Below are positions 23,661 through 34,562 of a DNA stretch of 64,000 nt, one piece after another. The notes under the pieces were generated by a model that was not told the origin of the DNA, searched no databases, and was given only the letters and a program-made list of their open reading frames with translations. A program made the position numbers and the translations under genes. The DNA comes from Sarcomyxa edulis (lineage: Eukaryota > Basidiomycota > Agaricomycetes > Agaricales > Mycenaceae), in assembly GCA_009761415.1 (NCBI GenBank), contig QUOL01000003.1:1860001-1924000 (forward strand), given 5' to 3'. Numbering within the stretch: position 1 is the stretch's first letter; every line of letters starts with the position of its first letter.

Positions 23661-26600
23661 ATGAGGGCGCCTCGCGCATGGGACGATCGCGATATTCTTC
23701 GAGACGAGCCATTTCTCACTGGGTTCGCTGTACGAGAAGCAGCTTTATCGGAACGCAGGACACGAGCGGACAAAGATATCCCATGGAACAACGATATCGG
23801 ACAAGAAATATTGCAGACACCTGGTGGAGTAAGTCACAACAATAATATTATTGCTTCGATGCTAATGTCAAGCATGCTATCAGCCTCAGGCCATACAAGC
23901 TTGGGTTGATATCCTTATAGCCCGCACAAGAAATCCTCTCTCGAAGCCACGACGCAAAAAAACTCGACATACTTTGGGCAGCGACACTGCCGAGCTCTTT
24001 GTGGAGGCATTTTGGCTGCTACACCAGAATAAACCTAAGGATGCTGTGTTGTTCCTGACGAATCAGCTGAAGGTTAGAGGTTACGAGTATCACGACTTCA
24101 CAGAAGGAGACTTCAAGCCAAGTGTGACGGCCGTTTCTCCCAACCCGGACAGCCCACCTAGCGATGCTCGTCGCCGCAGGAAAAAGAGACGCAAAGCAGC
24201 TGTCACGGTCAAAGAGGAGGACATTACGATCCCGGAAGTTCTTCAGTCACCCTTGGACGAGGTGCGCAAGTCGCTGTCGCCTGCGACTGCAGATCGAGAG
24301 TCCTTTCTTGCCGACTACTGTGATCCTCAAGTTCTTCCAGCAAATCATTATGCATCGGAAGCTCTTTCAGTCGTCGAGAACCCTCCAGCAGCACTACCTG
24401 AGGACATACCCATGCCATTGCTTCAATCGGAGGAATCTTTCCTACCTCAAGAAATTCCTGACATACCTTTCAAGGATGAGCTATTTGTTCTGGACGAACT
24501 CGTCCCTCCCGAAGATGTAAGGCCAAGCGACCGGAAGGATGCTGATATGCTTTACCACGACTCGAGCTCGACTGCAGAGACAGACGAACACGTAGCAGCT
24601 CAACAGTTACTCGCATTGAAGTCTCACCAGCCTGCAGGACCATTTCCTACAATATCGGGGGACTCAGACCCAAACTCAATTCGAGTGCTGACTCCGTTGC
24701 CTCGTCTTCCACCTGTCTGGGCACAGGTAATCCAATTTTTAGAGCCTATCCAACAGCAGCACATATTTACGAAAGATGTCTAGTCACGTCAGGAAGTTTG
24801 CGAATCTTTCGATTGGTTTCGAAGCTATCAGAGTGGCGTCTACCACTCGCGTGGCGTTGTGAAAGGATATTTGTTGAGTGCTTTTGCCTCACGGTCAGCG
24901 CTCAGCATATTGAATATAACGACTCTCACTGACGTGCGTATTGCAGCCGTGATACTTTCGAGCATGATGGAAAATTAATCATTTCGCATGGGTAACTACT
25001 TGCTCACCAAAGATTCCTAATGCAAATGCTCACCCGACCATAGAGGTGGCAAAGCTGAAAGCTTGCACTCTAAGCAAGGTCTCACGAGAACCGCGCTAGC
25101 AGATGACCAGCTTGCTCAAGACAAGTCTGTTCGAGCATTGCTTCATAACTACAGGTCTCGCATTCCACTTGTCCTTCTTGTCGACGACAAGTACGCGCTT
25201 TTCCCCTACGATCTCGGCTTGAGTGACGTGGCCTATGCCGTGCTAGGATTTTATACAATTGTACATGCCTGGGGTAGGTATTCCTTTTTTGCTTGCTTGA
25301 TGAGATGTACTGATTGTATCCAGCCGAATCTCAACCTGCACAGAACGATCGTGGCCACGTTGTTCGCTATAAGTTTGCGTTTCAATGGTGCGATAGCCAA
25401 GGAGAGCCCTGGTGGCTGTCAGAACCGTATCAAGAAGCAGACTCTCCAATTCTCTCTGGGGGACATATGTCCACAGAGAGGCCTATTCCTGGTGCGTCTC
25501 GTGCTTGATCCATCTGACTGATTACTCAAGCTCTCTCTAGTGAAAGCCGAAGTAATCAAACTTAGTGGCCTACGGTACGCTCGGTCACAAATTGATTCTG
25601 ATTTTGAATATTGATATTTGGGTAGACCTGTTGAACCGAACGATATCTACCAGAAATGCGTGATCTGCAAAAAAAGCATTCCTCGCGTATACAGACAAGG
25701 TTGGATGTGTCTGAATCCAGACTGTTCGATATTCTGGACTCTTCAGGGTCATTCTCCGCCGGAGATACTGCAATACGACGACGGATTCCTCAGGCTGCAG
25801 CCAGCGTCCTCAGCTTATGTCGAGGGTCGACATTTGTTTCCTTCTCCTCCTGTAGGTCACCAAATACCTGATATTACCACAAACTACGCATTCAGCAGAG
25901 GATGGCACTGTTCTAAATGTGGCCGCCTGTCTACTAGGTGTGTATCTCGTCGTTTATCGAACTTGACGTCCCAACTAAGGTTTTTCCAAGATTCAAGTGG
26001 CAGCACTGGGAATGTGCATTTTGTCTTGTTTGTGTTCGATTGCTTTTTACACTACGACGACCCACTGATTTAGCAACAGAGTGTCCGCCCAATTCCCCGC
26101 GGAAGGCTGAGAAGTGCAAGGGACTTTTGGACGCAATTCTCCCCTGTGTCGTTCTATCATCATCATTTCACCGAACAATCTGGTATTAAAACACAGGTCT
26201 TTTGTTTAGACCTGGAAATTATTTACCATCGATCTCAGGTATAAAACAATTACCACAGAAAGTCTTCACACTTGGCGACACTAACGGGTTGGTTCAGACC
26301 CTTGTACTGCCACATAATAGGTTTGTCAATATATCCGGAGGAGATACATGTCCTGATATACCTTTCAGAGGTCGGCTTCACCACATCCGATCTGGCACTC
26401 CGTTGGGAAATCTGGAGGCGGATGAGATCTTCAGAGAATATCAGGAGCAGGTATGCGCCGTCAATGCAGTCTAAATAGAAAGTCGCCAAACTCGCAATTT
26501 AGGCCGCAGATGGAAGCTTAGTGTTTCGAAGATGGCCACTGAGAACGGTTAGCATTCTTTCGATTAATTTACACAAAGATATTGATGAATTGTGGTCGTA

Positions 26601-27357
26601 GCATAAATGTTTGTCCCGATTTTCTTTGAACTTTATCTCGCCTCGTTGCTGACCGAGACCTATCAGTACGTGGCCCGCTACTTACCAATTATTTCTCTCA
26701 AAATAGTAAGTCTGGCTCTTGATTTGAGATCTCAAACTTACTAACACAATCTCCTTCGTCTCAGCCGGTATTCCGTATCAGGTATGCAAGGTCCTTGTTT
26801 GCTCTTGACCGCGCCTCGCTGATGACCATGTAGTATGTAGGAGGGACAGACAACACGGTGCCTTGGGAACGAGCTCCAAATGCTGTCATCAGGGCACGAA
26901 AGTTGATACAAGACCGTATCAGGGTGGCACTCCCCGATATTTCGGCTTCATTCAATGAAGTCTTAAGTTGTGCCTACATGGAAAGGCAGCGTAAGAACAT
27001 CTCCATCTACAAGATCTAACGTGGCTCACACGCAAAGACAGGTATGGCTTTTCATAGTGACGCTGAAGAAGGCCTGGGGCCATTGGTCGCGGGCCTATCT
27101 CTTGGATCGTCTGCTCTCATGCATTTCCGATTGACTCTTAAACACGAGCCCGCCAGAGAGCGTACTGGGATTCATCTTTCGTTCTTACTGCGACATGTTG
27201 AGTCACTTTCCTCATCTGCTCCCACTTTCTTTTCTTGAACTCCTTTCAGGGCGACGTGTTGGTCATGGACGGTGCCCAAGTCCAAGAATACTACGAACAT
27301 ACCGTCGTACCAATGAACTTTCGCATCGCCGCAACGGCTCGTTCGATTAGATCTTGA
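23661..27357 (+). CDS. Zinc-finger AlkB-like 2-oxoglutarate/Fe(II) dioxygenase
   Basis: About eighteen exons give 927 residues. The N-terminal 340 residues include RRRRKKRRK, a nuclear-localisation-like cluster, and an acidic disordered region. A middle part carries two Cys clusters: CVICKKSIP..MCLNPDC (about 540-565) and CSKCGR..WECAFC, both likely zinc-binding. The C-terminal catalytic part has LRGPLLTNYFSQN, PYQYVGGTDNTVPWERAP, the metal-ligand motif FHSDAEEGLGP (His-x-Asp), VLVMDGAQVQEYYEHTVVP with the third His, and RIAATAR with the 2-oxoglutarate-binding-type Arg. This fits AlkB-type demethylases acting on nucleic acids or proteins; the substrate is unknown. One exon is only 7 nt (26602-26608). 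Exon 10 may start at 26074 or 26080. It is convergent with the PH-domain gene, 109 bp between stops. Confidence 0.8.
26602..26608 (+). other. 7-nt micro-exon in the dioxygenase gene
   Basis: The seven bases CATAAAT are flanked by a GTAG acceptor and a GTTTGT donor. Including them gives RTHKLRGPLLTNYFS in frame; without them the frame between the flanking exons breaks. This is an inference from splice sites and family conservation. Confidence 0.6.
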
Positions 27358-27466
27358 TCCCTCGCAGATCTAATCAATGCCTCGGAGACGAGTGGCACTC
27401 GAAAATGTACATTAATTTTTTTTGCTGGCAATATGCCCCGTATGTATTGTACTAAATACCTATCTA

Positions 27467-30400
27467 CTATTTTCCGTGCCCTCGTGGGTTCGGTAAAGGA
27501 CGTCGCTGGACAGATGCCGCAGGGTGGTGTCCATTCTGTTCATGTTGTTTCTGAACTTGCTGCTGAGAAGGGGCGTCTGTGATCGTGGCGGCAGGCTGTC
27601 ATCGAAGTAAAATATCAGAGGAGTAGCGAGGTAGATATCGCTTTCAACTGACCTCGACAGCCTGTTTTTGCTTGGAATAGAACGTAAACAAGTCGGCGAT
27701 TTGATTTTCGACGGTCTGTCTCTCTCGATGAAGGCGGCCAACTTCCTGTGTCATCCCCATGACTTCTCGTCCAAGTTCTTTCTTGAATTGTTCGACATGG
27801 GCTAGATACAACGTCAACTTCTTGTGTTGGTCAGCTTATAACTGCATTACTCACCTTGCACATTGATCGCCGTGGCTTCCTTCATAGCGTCAACGAAGCG
27901 TAGCCTTTCACCGCGTATTTCTTTAGATAATTCTGTGACCAAGAGTCAACGGAAACTCCTCGAGACAGAGCATGGAAGGCAGACACGAACCCGCGGTTAA
28001 CGCTCGGAGTAAACCTTCTTGTTCCTGACGCTGTCGATCGATGATTCCGATGATGTGCTCAGGAGCTGTACGAAAGAGCGTTTAGATATTTCCGAAGCAA
28101 AAGTTAATATTGTTGCTTACTGAATGCTTTGCGTGAGTCTGCATGCTTGCGCAGATCGTTGTCAAGGGTAACAGCAAGGCCGTTGACTGAAGCTTGCAAC
28201 ACCGCCGCACGCTGGTCTCTGGATTGAGCCTCAACAAGGAGTTGTCGGAGGTCGGACAAAAGACCAGGAACACTAGCCTCGCCGTCAGGCAAGGTTCCCG
28301 GAGGAACGCAACCGAGCTGTTTACAGAGCTGCTCAACTCCACTAGCTACTACTTGAATCTGGGAAGTGCCATTGTTCACGAAGGCTTCTAACCACTGCTC
28401 GGAAGACGCTTGAGCACGGTTAGGCGAAGAGATGGAGGAGGAAAATCTGCTTACCGAATTCAGTTCGTTCAAATAGCGTACGCTATCAGCCTGTTGCTGG
28501 CCTTGTACTTCCCGCTGTTCACGGTCGGTCTGGAGTAAAGTCAGAATCTCCTTCACCTATGAGAACATCAACATCATACTTTTCATCACTGGTTGCTGAC
28601 CGACAACATACCTGACTAGATGTATCTGCCGAAGGCGACTTCAGTAAGTTGTCCAATTTCGCATGAACTTCTTTCAAATCGTCTGCAGATGTTTGGGACC
28701 CGGAACGTCTCAGGTTATTATATGCCAATACCTCAGGCTCAGGTGCTTGAGCTTTAGTCTCCAACTGGATTCGCATCGCCTCCAGGATCTCCAGTACCTT
28801 CGTCGTTCCGTCTTGCTGTTGCAGTAGTTCTTTCAAACTATTCATTTCCTTCCCGTTTCGTTCGTCCAAACTCAACACAGCTTGATGTATAGCTTTCAAA
28901 GCAGGGTTGTCGGTCTGGGACGATGCGGAGAGGATGTCACGGGGAATATTCTGTACCTCAGTTTGTAGGGAGAGGAGTTGGTCTCCGAGATTGGCAGTCT
29001 GGTCGTAGTGTTGTGCAGCGTGGCCGTGCAGGATTTCTACCAAGGGCCTTAGTCCACCTGAAACACCGATGACCGAGGGGTTCTCTGCGTTCATGGCTGG
29101 AGGGAGGCTGGAAACGTCATCGCGCTTATGAGGAGAAGGTGAGATATTGCTTGGTGCGGTGACCTCGTCGTCAGGTGCTTGGCTCGAAAAGACATTTATA
29201 GGTTCGCTCTTGCAAGTATGACTGCGAACCGAAGACATCATGATTGGAGGAGCAACTTTGCGGACAAGTTTTCGGCGTGGAGAAGCATCGACAGCTTCAC
29301 TCTCGAGAGTGCGAACAGAAACGGACGTCACGGTGGGAGAGACCATCTTGAGTGCAGGTGGTCGACGCAAAGTGACATCGACAGATTTGTCCTTGGGAGT
29401 TGAGTTCATATTAAAAGGAGTTGGAGTGAAAGTAGGGATGGGAGCGAGAGTGGGAGTAGGAGTGGCTGATAGCTTCCCGCCGCCATATTCTGTGACGTTC
29501 GTATCATCTCCGCCGTAGGCGTCAACGATAGAGTCGCCAGTGTTCGACCGGGTGTATTGCATCTTTTCGATGTTATAGAACCCACGCTGAGATGTGGGAG
29601 TTCCCGAGCGAGAATAGCTTTGTCGAGAGAGGGAAGGAGACGTCAGGCCGGGAGAACCATTGATAAATGGTGATTGAGTTTGAGGACCGTTATTGGCTCT
29701 GGATCTGGATCGTTCCGACATTGGCGTGGGCAAACGAGATGGTGTTCGTCGGGAGCTCCTGGAAGAGGTTGAGGGAGATGTGAGGCCTGGCGTGGATGGT
29801 CGAGATACATTTCCATACTGTTTTCCCAGAGGTACGGTATTGAGGGTGTGTAGGCCTGTTCGTTCTATAGGTGTTGTCAAACGAGAAGGAGTTTGTCGAG
29901 AGCTTCGAGAAGAAGATGAGGGAGACATGAGGCTGGGTGTAGACGGACGGGAATTTTGCTCGATCTGAGCTAACCGTTGGGTGACGACTGAAAGTTGACC
30001 CAGGTTGGCCATGGAAGTGCTTTTGGTAGAACGATAGGAAGAGGTTCGGGAGACGGCTTGTGTTGACGCATATATGCTTGGGGAATCGGGGGAGAGAGGA
30101 CGTGGGATGCTCAGAAGAGATGCTTGAGTCGCAATCGGGTTGAGGGACGACCAGCTAGTGTCTCCTGGAGTGGGTGGCAAGGCTCTGTTGGCATGAGACG
30201 AATATTCTTTACATGTAGAAGGTGGACTCGTCGACTGGGGAACGTCGAGGAAGGCGTTCGGAATATCAGGGCTATGGAAGTCAGTGTTGACGACTTTAAG
30301 TTTACTGGTCGTTGGTGTCACGATAGGTGAGGCAGGGTCACGTGCTTGTACCTCTTGTTGCGTCGGTAATATGGCATCCCTGTCCGGTGTGATTAGTTTG

Positions 30401-31189
30401 GACTGTATAGGACCACGAGGAAGCTGAAAATCACCATATAGCGCTGACCCACCCAGCTCTCTCTTGGACAGATTTGGCAGCGAACTTTTCTCTCGCTTTG
30501 CCTTCGAACAGAACCTCAAAAACCCGCAAGTCTTCCGTGTCTGCTGTGGCAGGAAGTAACGCTCGCTCGTCTGGGTTGATCTCACTGAGAGCTAGCGAGC
30601 GCACGTCTGCACATTCGGAAAGAGAGACAACATGGGTCGACGGATTGCCTTGTGCGGTTGACCATGTGATGAGGATACTCCCTCCCTCCAGAGTTGCGTT
30701 GCATGTGGTCCAAACTGGAAGGATCGGGGACGTCAACGAAGACTCTGTAGAGCGAGAGAGGTAGAGGAGTGGTCCTGAATATAGAGGAACAGGGACGCGT
30801 TCTGATCCCGACGTGTCCTGAGCGAGAAACGGATCGCCAGCAAAGGAAGACGATCTTGGAGATAAATCGCCGGATATGTATCGAGTAGAAGATAGTACCC
30901 GGTCCTTGATGACACCCTTTCCCTTCTTGAATGCGGAGAATAGGTTGCGGAATGATTGCCGAATTGGAGATTTGTCTTTTTTCCAAGCCGAGATACCACC
31001 AGACGCAGTGGATACTTTCCTGGAAGCACGAGGGGGGGCTATATCCGGTGCTTTTCCGGCTGGAGCTGCCCTCGAGATTCCTTTGTCCATGGATTCATAG
31101 CGGCTGATGAGGAGCTTGGTGGAGCGCTGATGTTGGAGGGTGGTACTGACATTTCTGGTACTATAGCTCTGCATGGCTCTAGGTCCCAT
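27467..31189 (-). CDS. PH-domain protein with Ser/Pro repeats and C-terminal coiled coil
   Basis: Eight exons (30449-31189, 28612-30402, 28455-28556, 28121-28394, 27991-28065, 27855-27932, 27653-27801, 27467-27595) give 1112 residues. Residues about 115-247 have the pattern of a pleckstrin-homology domain ending in a helix with ERAGW. A roughly 430-residue disordered Ser/Thr/Pro region follows, containing a tandem unit RPSTP..SP..SSRSSR.TPSR..TP. The last 420 residues are predicted coiled coil (QTDREQREVQGQQ, LRKHADSRKAF, EFKKELGREVMGM-like) with a conserved WLEAFVNNG stretch. The layout suggests a cortical or membrane-associated scaffold. I do not recognise a named orthologue. The 5' end is uncertain: an alternative N-terminus beginning MSVPPSNISAPP lies in another frame near 31230-31090. 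Confidence 0.7.
29590..29960 (-). repeat. Intragenic tandem Ser/Thr/Pro repeat
   Basis: Within the PH-domain gene three related units can be read on the minus strand: near 29955-29890, 29810-29725 and 29665-29590. The first two share RPSTP, SSRSSR, TPSRL and TP at the same spacing; the third is a shorter, diverged copy (GLTSPSLSRQ, SRSGTP). They look like phosphorylatable SP/TP clusters. Confidence 0.65.
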
Positions 31190-31993
31190 AGTGAGGCATA
31201 CAGACGGACCATGCTAGGCAAAAGTTCGCCTGAAATCGTCCACACATTGTTGGCTGACAAGAAAATATCCAGATACCGATGCCAATGTATCGGAAGGGCT
31301 GACAAGCCTCTATATCCACGAAGCAGGCAGAAACATGACTTGCGGATTCTTTCAGATACTTAGACGATAGACCACCCGCAAACCATCTGAACTAGGTATA
31401 GTCCAGTGAAAACGTGTAGATCAAGGACCGAGACCCGGACTCAACCCGGACTCGGAGGATAATATCATGGGGCGATCTTTGTTCACATTTTCCGCCGGAA
31501 TGCGCGGGTGGTATTCTGAATTCGTGCGCAAAGTACGCGTATAAGGAAGTCATCCAGTCGAATGAACCGGATTCGGAGGTGTTTGACGCGCAGAAGAATG
31601 GTGAAAATCCCGGGCAGCCGGCCTTTGTGTTTGTGTGTAACGGCCCTTCCCGGCTTAGAAGGATCCGGCCAGCTCGGAGGCTCTTCTCCTCCGCGTCGTG
31701 GATCTTATTCATTTCCCGTACTCAGTGCTCCCGGATTGTCATAATAATGCCGGTAATCGCTATAGTCCGTCGACCTCGGCTCATTATCGATTTCGTCGGC
31801 GCTAAAACAGCTTTCCTTACGTCGAGAAAGTTCTATTTCGAATCACCCTGGGGCGTTTATGGCTGTTCATCTACCTTTTCATGCTTTCACGCGCGTGTCC
31901 GACGCGGATAAGCCACCTCCTGGTGTTTTTTTGTCTTTCTACGACGACTGAGCCCCATTTCTGCTCTTTCTTCCTGCCCCCAAGTCGTAGGAT
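31190..31993. promoter_or_regulatory. Divergent promoter region, PH-domain gene / FYVE-RING gene
   Basis: 804 bp between two diverging genes. Open frames on both strands are short and without recognisable content, apart from the possible alternative 5' end of the PH-domain gene. Confidence 0.45.
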
Positions 31994-33870
31994 ATGGCCT
32001 GTCGACACTGCAGTAAAGAGTTCACGATCTTCAGGCGTGCTAGGAGATGCACCCACTGTCGTTCGTCCATTTAGAGTCTTGTTATATCGCGGTACATGCT
32101 GATTGCTATCACAGAGTATCAGTATTGTAAAGCGTGCTCACATCACGAGGTAGCATCGCCCTTCACGCATGCGACCGCGACTGTTTGCGCGTTCTGCGTT
32201 CCATATTGGACTGGTGTGTCATTCATTTGTTTTTTACGCGTTATGAACTTTGGCTTATGCGAGCATCAGTAAACACCAGCAACGAACACCATCTAAAGAC
32301 TTTGGCGGTTTCGACGCTACGTGATTACATCAAGGCGTATAACATCGATGTGGAAGACCCCACTGTCAAACACGACATTATTAGTGGAATATTGGCCGCT
32401 AGAGTGAGTCTTATAGGAAATTGTACTTCAACCAAACCTGACGTGTCATCACAAGGGAACGAATGGATGGATATTACCCGCAAATGAGGTAGATCTAGAA
32501 ATGTACCTAGTCACCAGAAACGCTGACCTAAGGTTGCCTTTGCTCTGCAGGACTATTACAGGCGAAACTCTGTCCCGTACGTCGTAAACGATACTCATCA
32601 TCGTTCAGTTTCTGTCGTTGGGCGAAGGGTCTCGAGCACCACAATCGCGTCCTCGTCGTCATCTACGTCTCAGCGAATTCCTCCACGGCCCAGATCGCCA
32701 GTGGCCATGTTCCAGATGTATGGCTGTGATACCCCCAAGGTGCCGAAACCACTCATCAAACTTCCACACAAATCCGAGAAGGGCAAGGGCAAGCAGAAAT
32801 CCACACCTGCGGAGGATCTCCAAGACGTTATCTGTCTTGACTCGGTCAAGTCAGAACTCGAGTCTATCAGTTCTGGATCCACCACACCTGTCCATGCAGT
32901 CACATTGTGGCAGACTCGGGGAGACGTGGGAAGGCACCCCGAGCCTAGCCTATCTCTTTCTACTACAGACCTCGTTCCTCCAACACCGAATTCACCTCCC
33001 TCTGATTCCTCCCATATCTTCGAGGATCCTCCCTCAACACTTCCCGTCTCTCCATACACAGACTCACCGATCGACGACCGTCCACCGACATATCAATCAT
33101 CTCGATATGATATCGGTGTAGACGAGATGCCCAGCTTCCCGGACCATTGGCAACCTCCCTCTCCCTCCCCTCCACTGGCATCGCCCATCTCACCGAGATC
33201 GTTGTCTTCGAAAAAGTCTCGACTGCAATACCGTCGCCCCGGCCCGGGTGACTCTCATGACCGATCACGTGTATATCCTACATCTCGTTCTCCCCAGCAT
33301 TCGACTCAGGTTGACTCTACTCTTCCGGAGTCTCAACTGTCACATACCCCTCGATCACGATCAATGGGCTCCCTGAATTGTCAATGTCCACCTTTCTCGC
33401 CACCACCGCCCCAACAACAACAACAACAACAACATCCTCTCTACCAGCCAGCTTCTCGTAAACCACGACCATTGCCCCTACCACCAGGGCCCCCACAGCC
33501 ACACTTATTCCACGACAAAATGGCGGTCTGGGATCGCAAAGAACGCGAATGGGGAGACCTCAATGTTTCTCCGCGCTCGCCATTGCCATTGTCGCCCCGG
33601 ACACCTACAAGTCCAAGATCGACAACCTCCACATCCAGTCTTTGCGTCATATGTGATGACTTTGAGGCGGATATCGTTGTCGTGCAATGCGGGTACGATT
33701 CACACACAACCTGTGTACATTTCTTTGATATTGACATATATGATCTGTTTAGACATCTGGCGATGTGTCGACCATGCGCTGATATGGTCATGGCTAGAGG
33801 ACGGGAATGTCCTCTTTGTCGCGTACCTATCGTCACTGAAGCGAGCTTGCTTAGAGTGTTCAAGCCGTGA
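31994..33870 (+). CDS. FYVE-like / SAP-like / RING E3 ubiquitin ligase
   Basis: Six exons (31994-32060, 32115-32213, 32270-32403, 32456-32488, 32551-33692, 33753-33870) give 530 residues. Residues 3-55 form a FYVE-type double zinc site: CRHC, RRARRCTHC, YCKAC and VCAFC. A SAP-like helical stretch follows (LAVSTLRDYIKAYNI, about 60-100) with NGWILPANE-YYRRNSVP. A long Ser/Pro-rich disordered region with a glutamine run leads to a C-terminal RING finger: CVICDDFEADIVVVQCGHLAMCRPCADMV then CPLC. The same order of domains occurs in animal CARP proteins (RNF34/RFFL), which act on endosomal or death-receptor targets. The fungal role is unknown; endosomal membrane recruitment is inference. The RING is completed by splicing the intron at 33693-33752. 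Confidence 0.85.
33412..33433 (+). repeat. CAA microsatellite encoding polyglutamine
   Basis: An uninterrupted run of CAA units lies in the disordered region of the FYVE/RING protein, giving seven to eight glutamines preceded by prolines. Such runs are length-polymorphic within species. Confidence 0.8.
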
Positions 33871-34562
33871 TCGATTGATCCGCACTGTGTCAGGAATTCT
33901 TCATCTCGTTTCTAATAATTGACTGATATCTGTACTTGAATTTACTTGAATTTTTTAATCTTTGTTTGTTGTAGTCCTTAACCTTTCACGAATTCGACCG
34001 GAATACTATCTTGGGTTTCCTCGCTCCTTCGCTGCTCAGAGTTGAACGTTGATGTCTCGTCCCGAGCAAGCGGCCCGGCCACACGCGAATGACCATTCTT
34101 CCTTGTCCAGACTCCAGACTCCAGACTGATCTTCTCGAGGTATGCATGCATACTCTGTATTGTATTGACGGTATTTTTCGCGTAACAGTTGCACGCGGTA
34201 ACGGTACGCAGATCTACTATTATCGTCACCACACCTACATCAACTAACGCCTTTTTTTCTCTAGCCTGATCGCATACCTCTGAGATTCTAGATAGTCTGA
34301 GGAATTGAAGCACTCCGGAGATGCTACGGAAAATCTAACTGTGATCAGTACGTACTGCACTATGAAACACATGCTTTATGAGATGCTGACCACGAAGGAC
34401 GTTCGTCTGTCAGTGACTTGCCGAATCTCAACGTTCAGCACTCGCGCGTGATCATGTTAGCTCCCGAGAAAATGCAGAAGATTAGCTGGCAATCTACATA
34501 AACCCGACTGTTCATAGGATTGCGACCAGCCTCAGCTTTGAGTCTCTGTCTGCTCTTTATTG
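33871..34562. other. Intergenic, 692 bp
   Basis: It lies between the FYVE/RING gene and the alpha-galactosidase gene, both plus strand. A 9-bp direct repeat (CCAGACTCCAGACTCCAGACT) occurs near 34107-34127. No gene was recognised; the alpha-galactosidase promoter must be here. Confidence 0.5.

Noticed and set aside
29179..29518. Plus-strand open frames opposite the PH-domain gene
   Set aside because: They are mirror frames of a low-complexity Ser/Pro-rich coding region and have no start context or domain.
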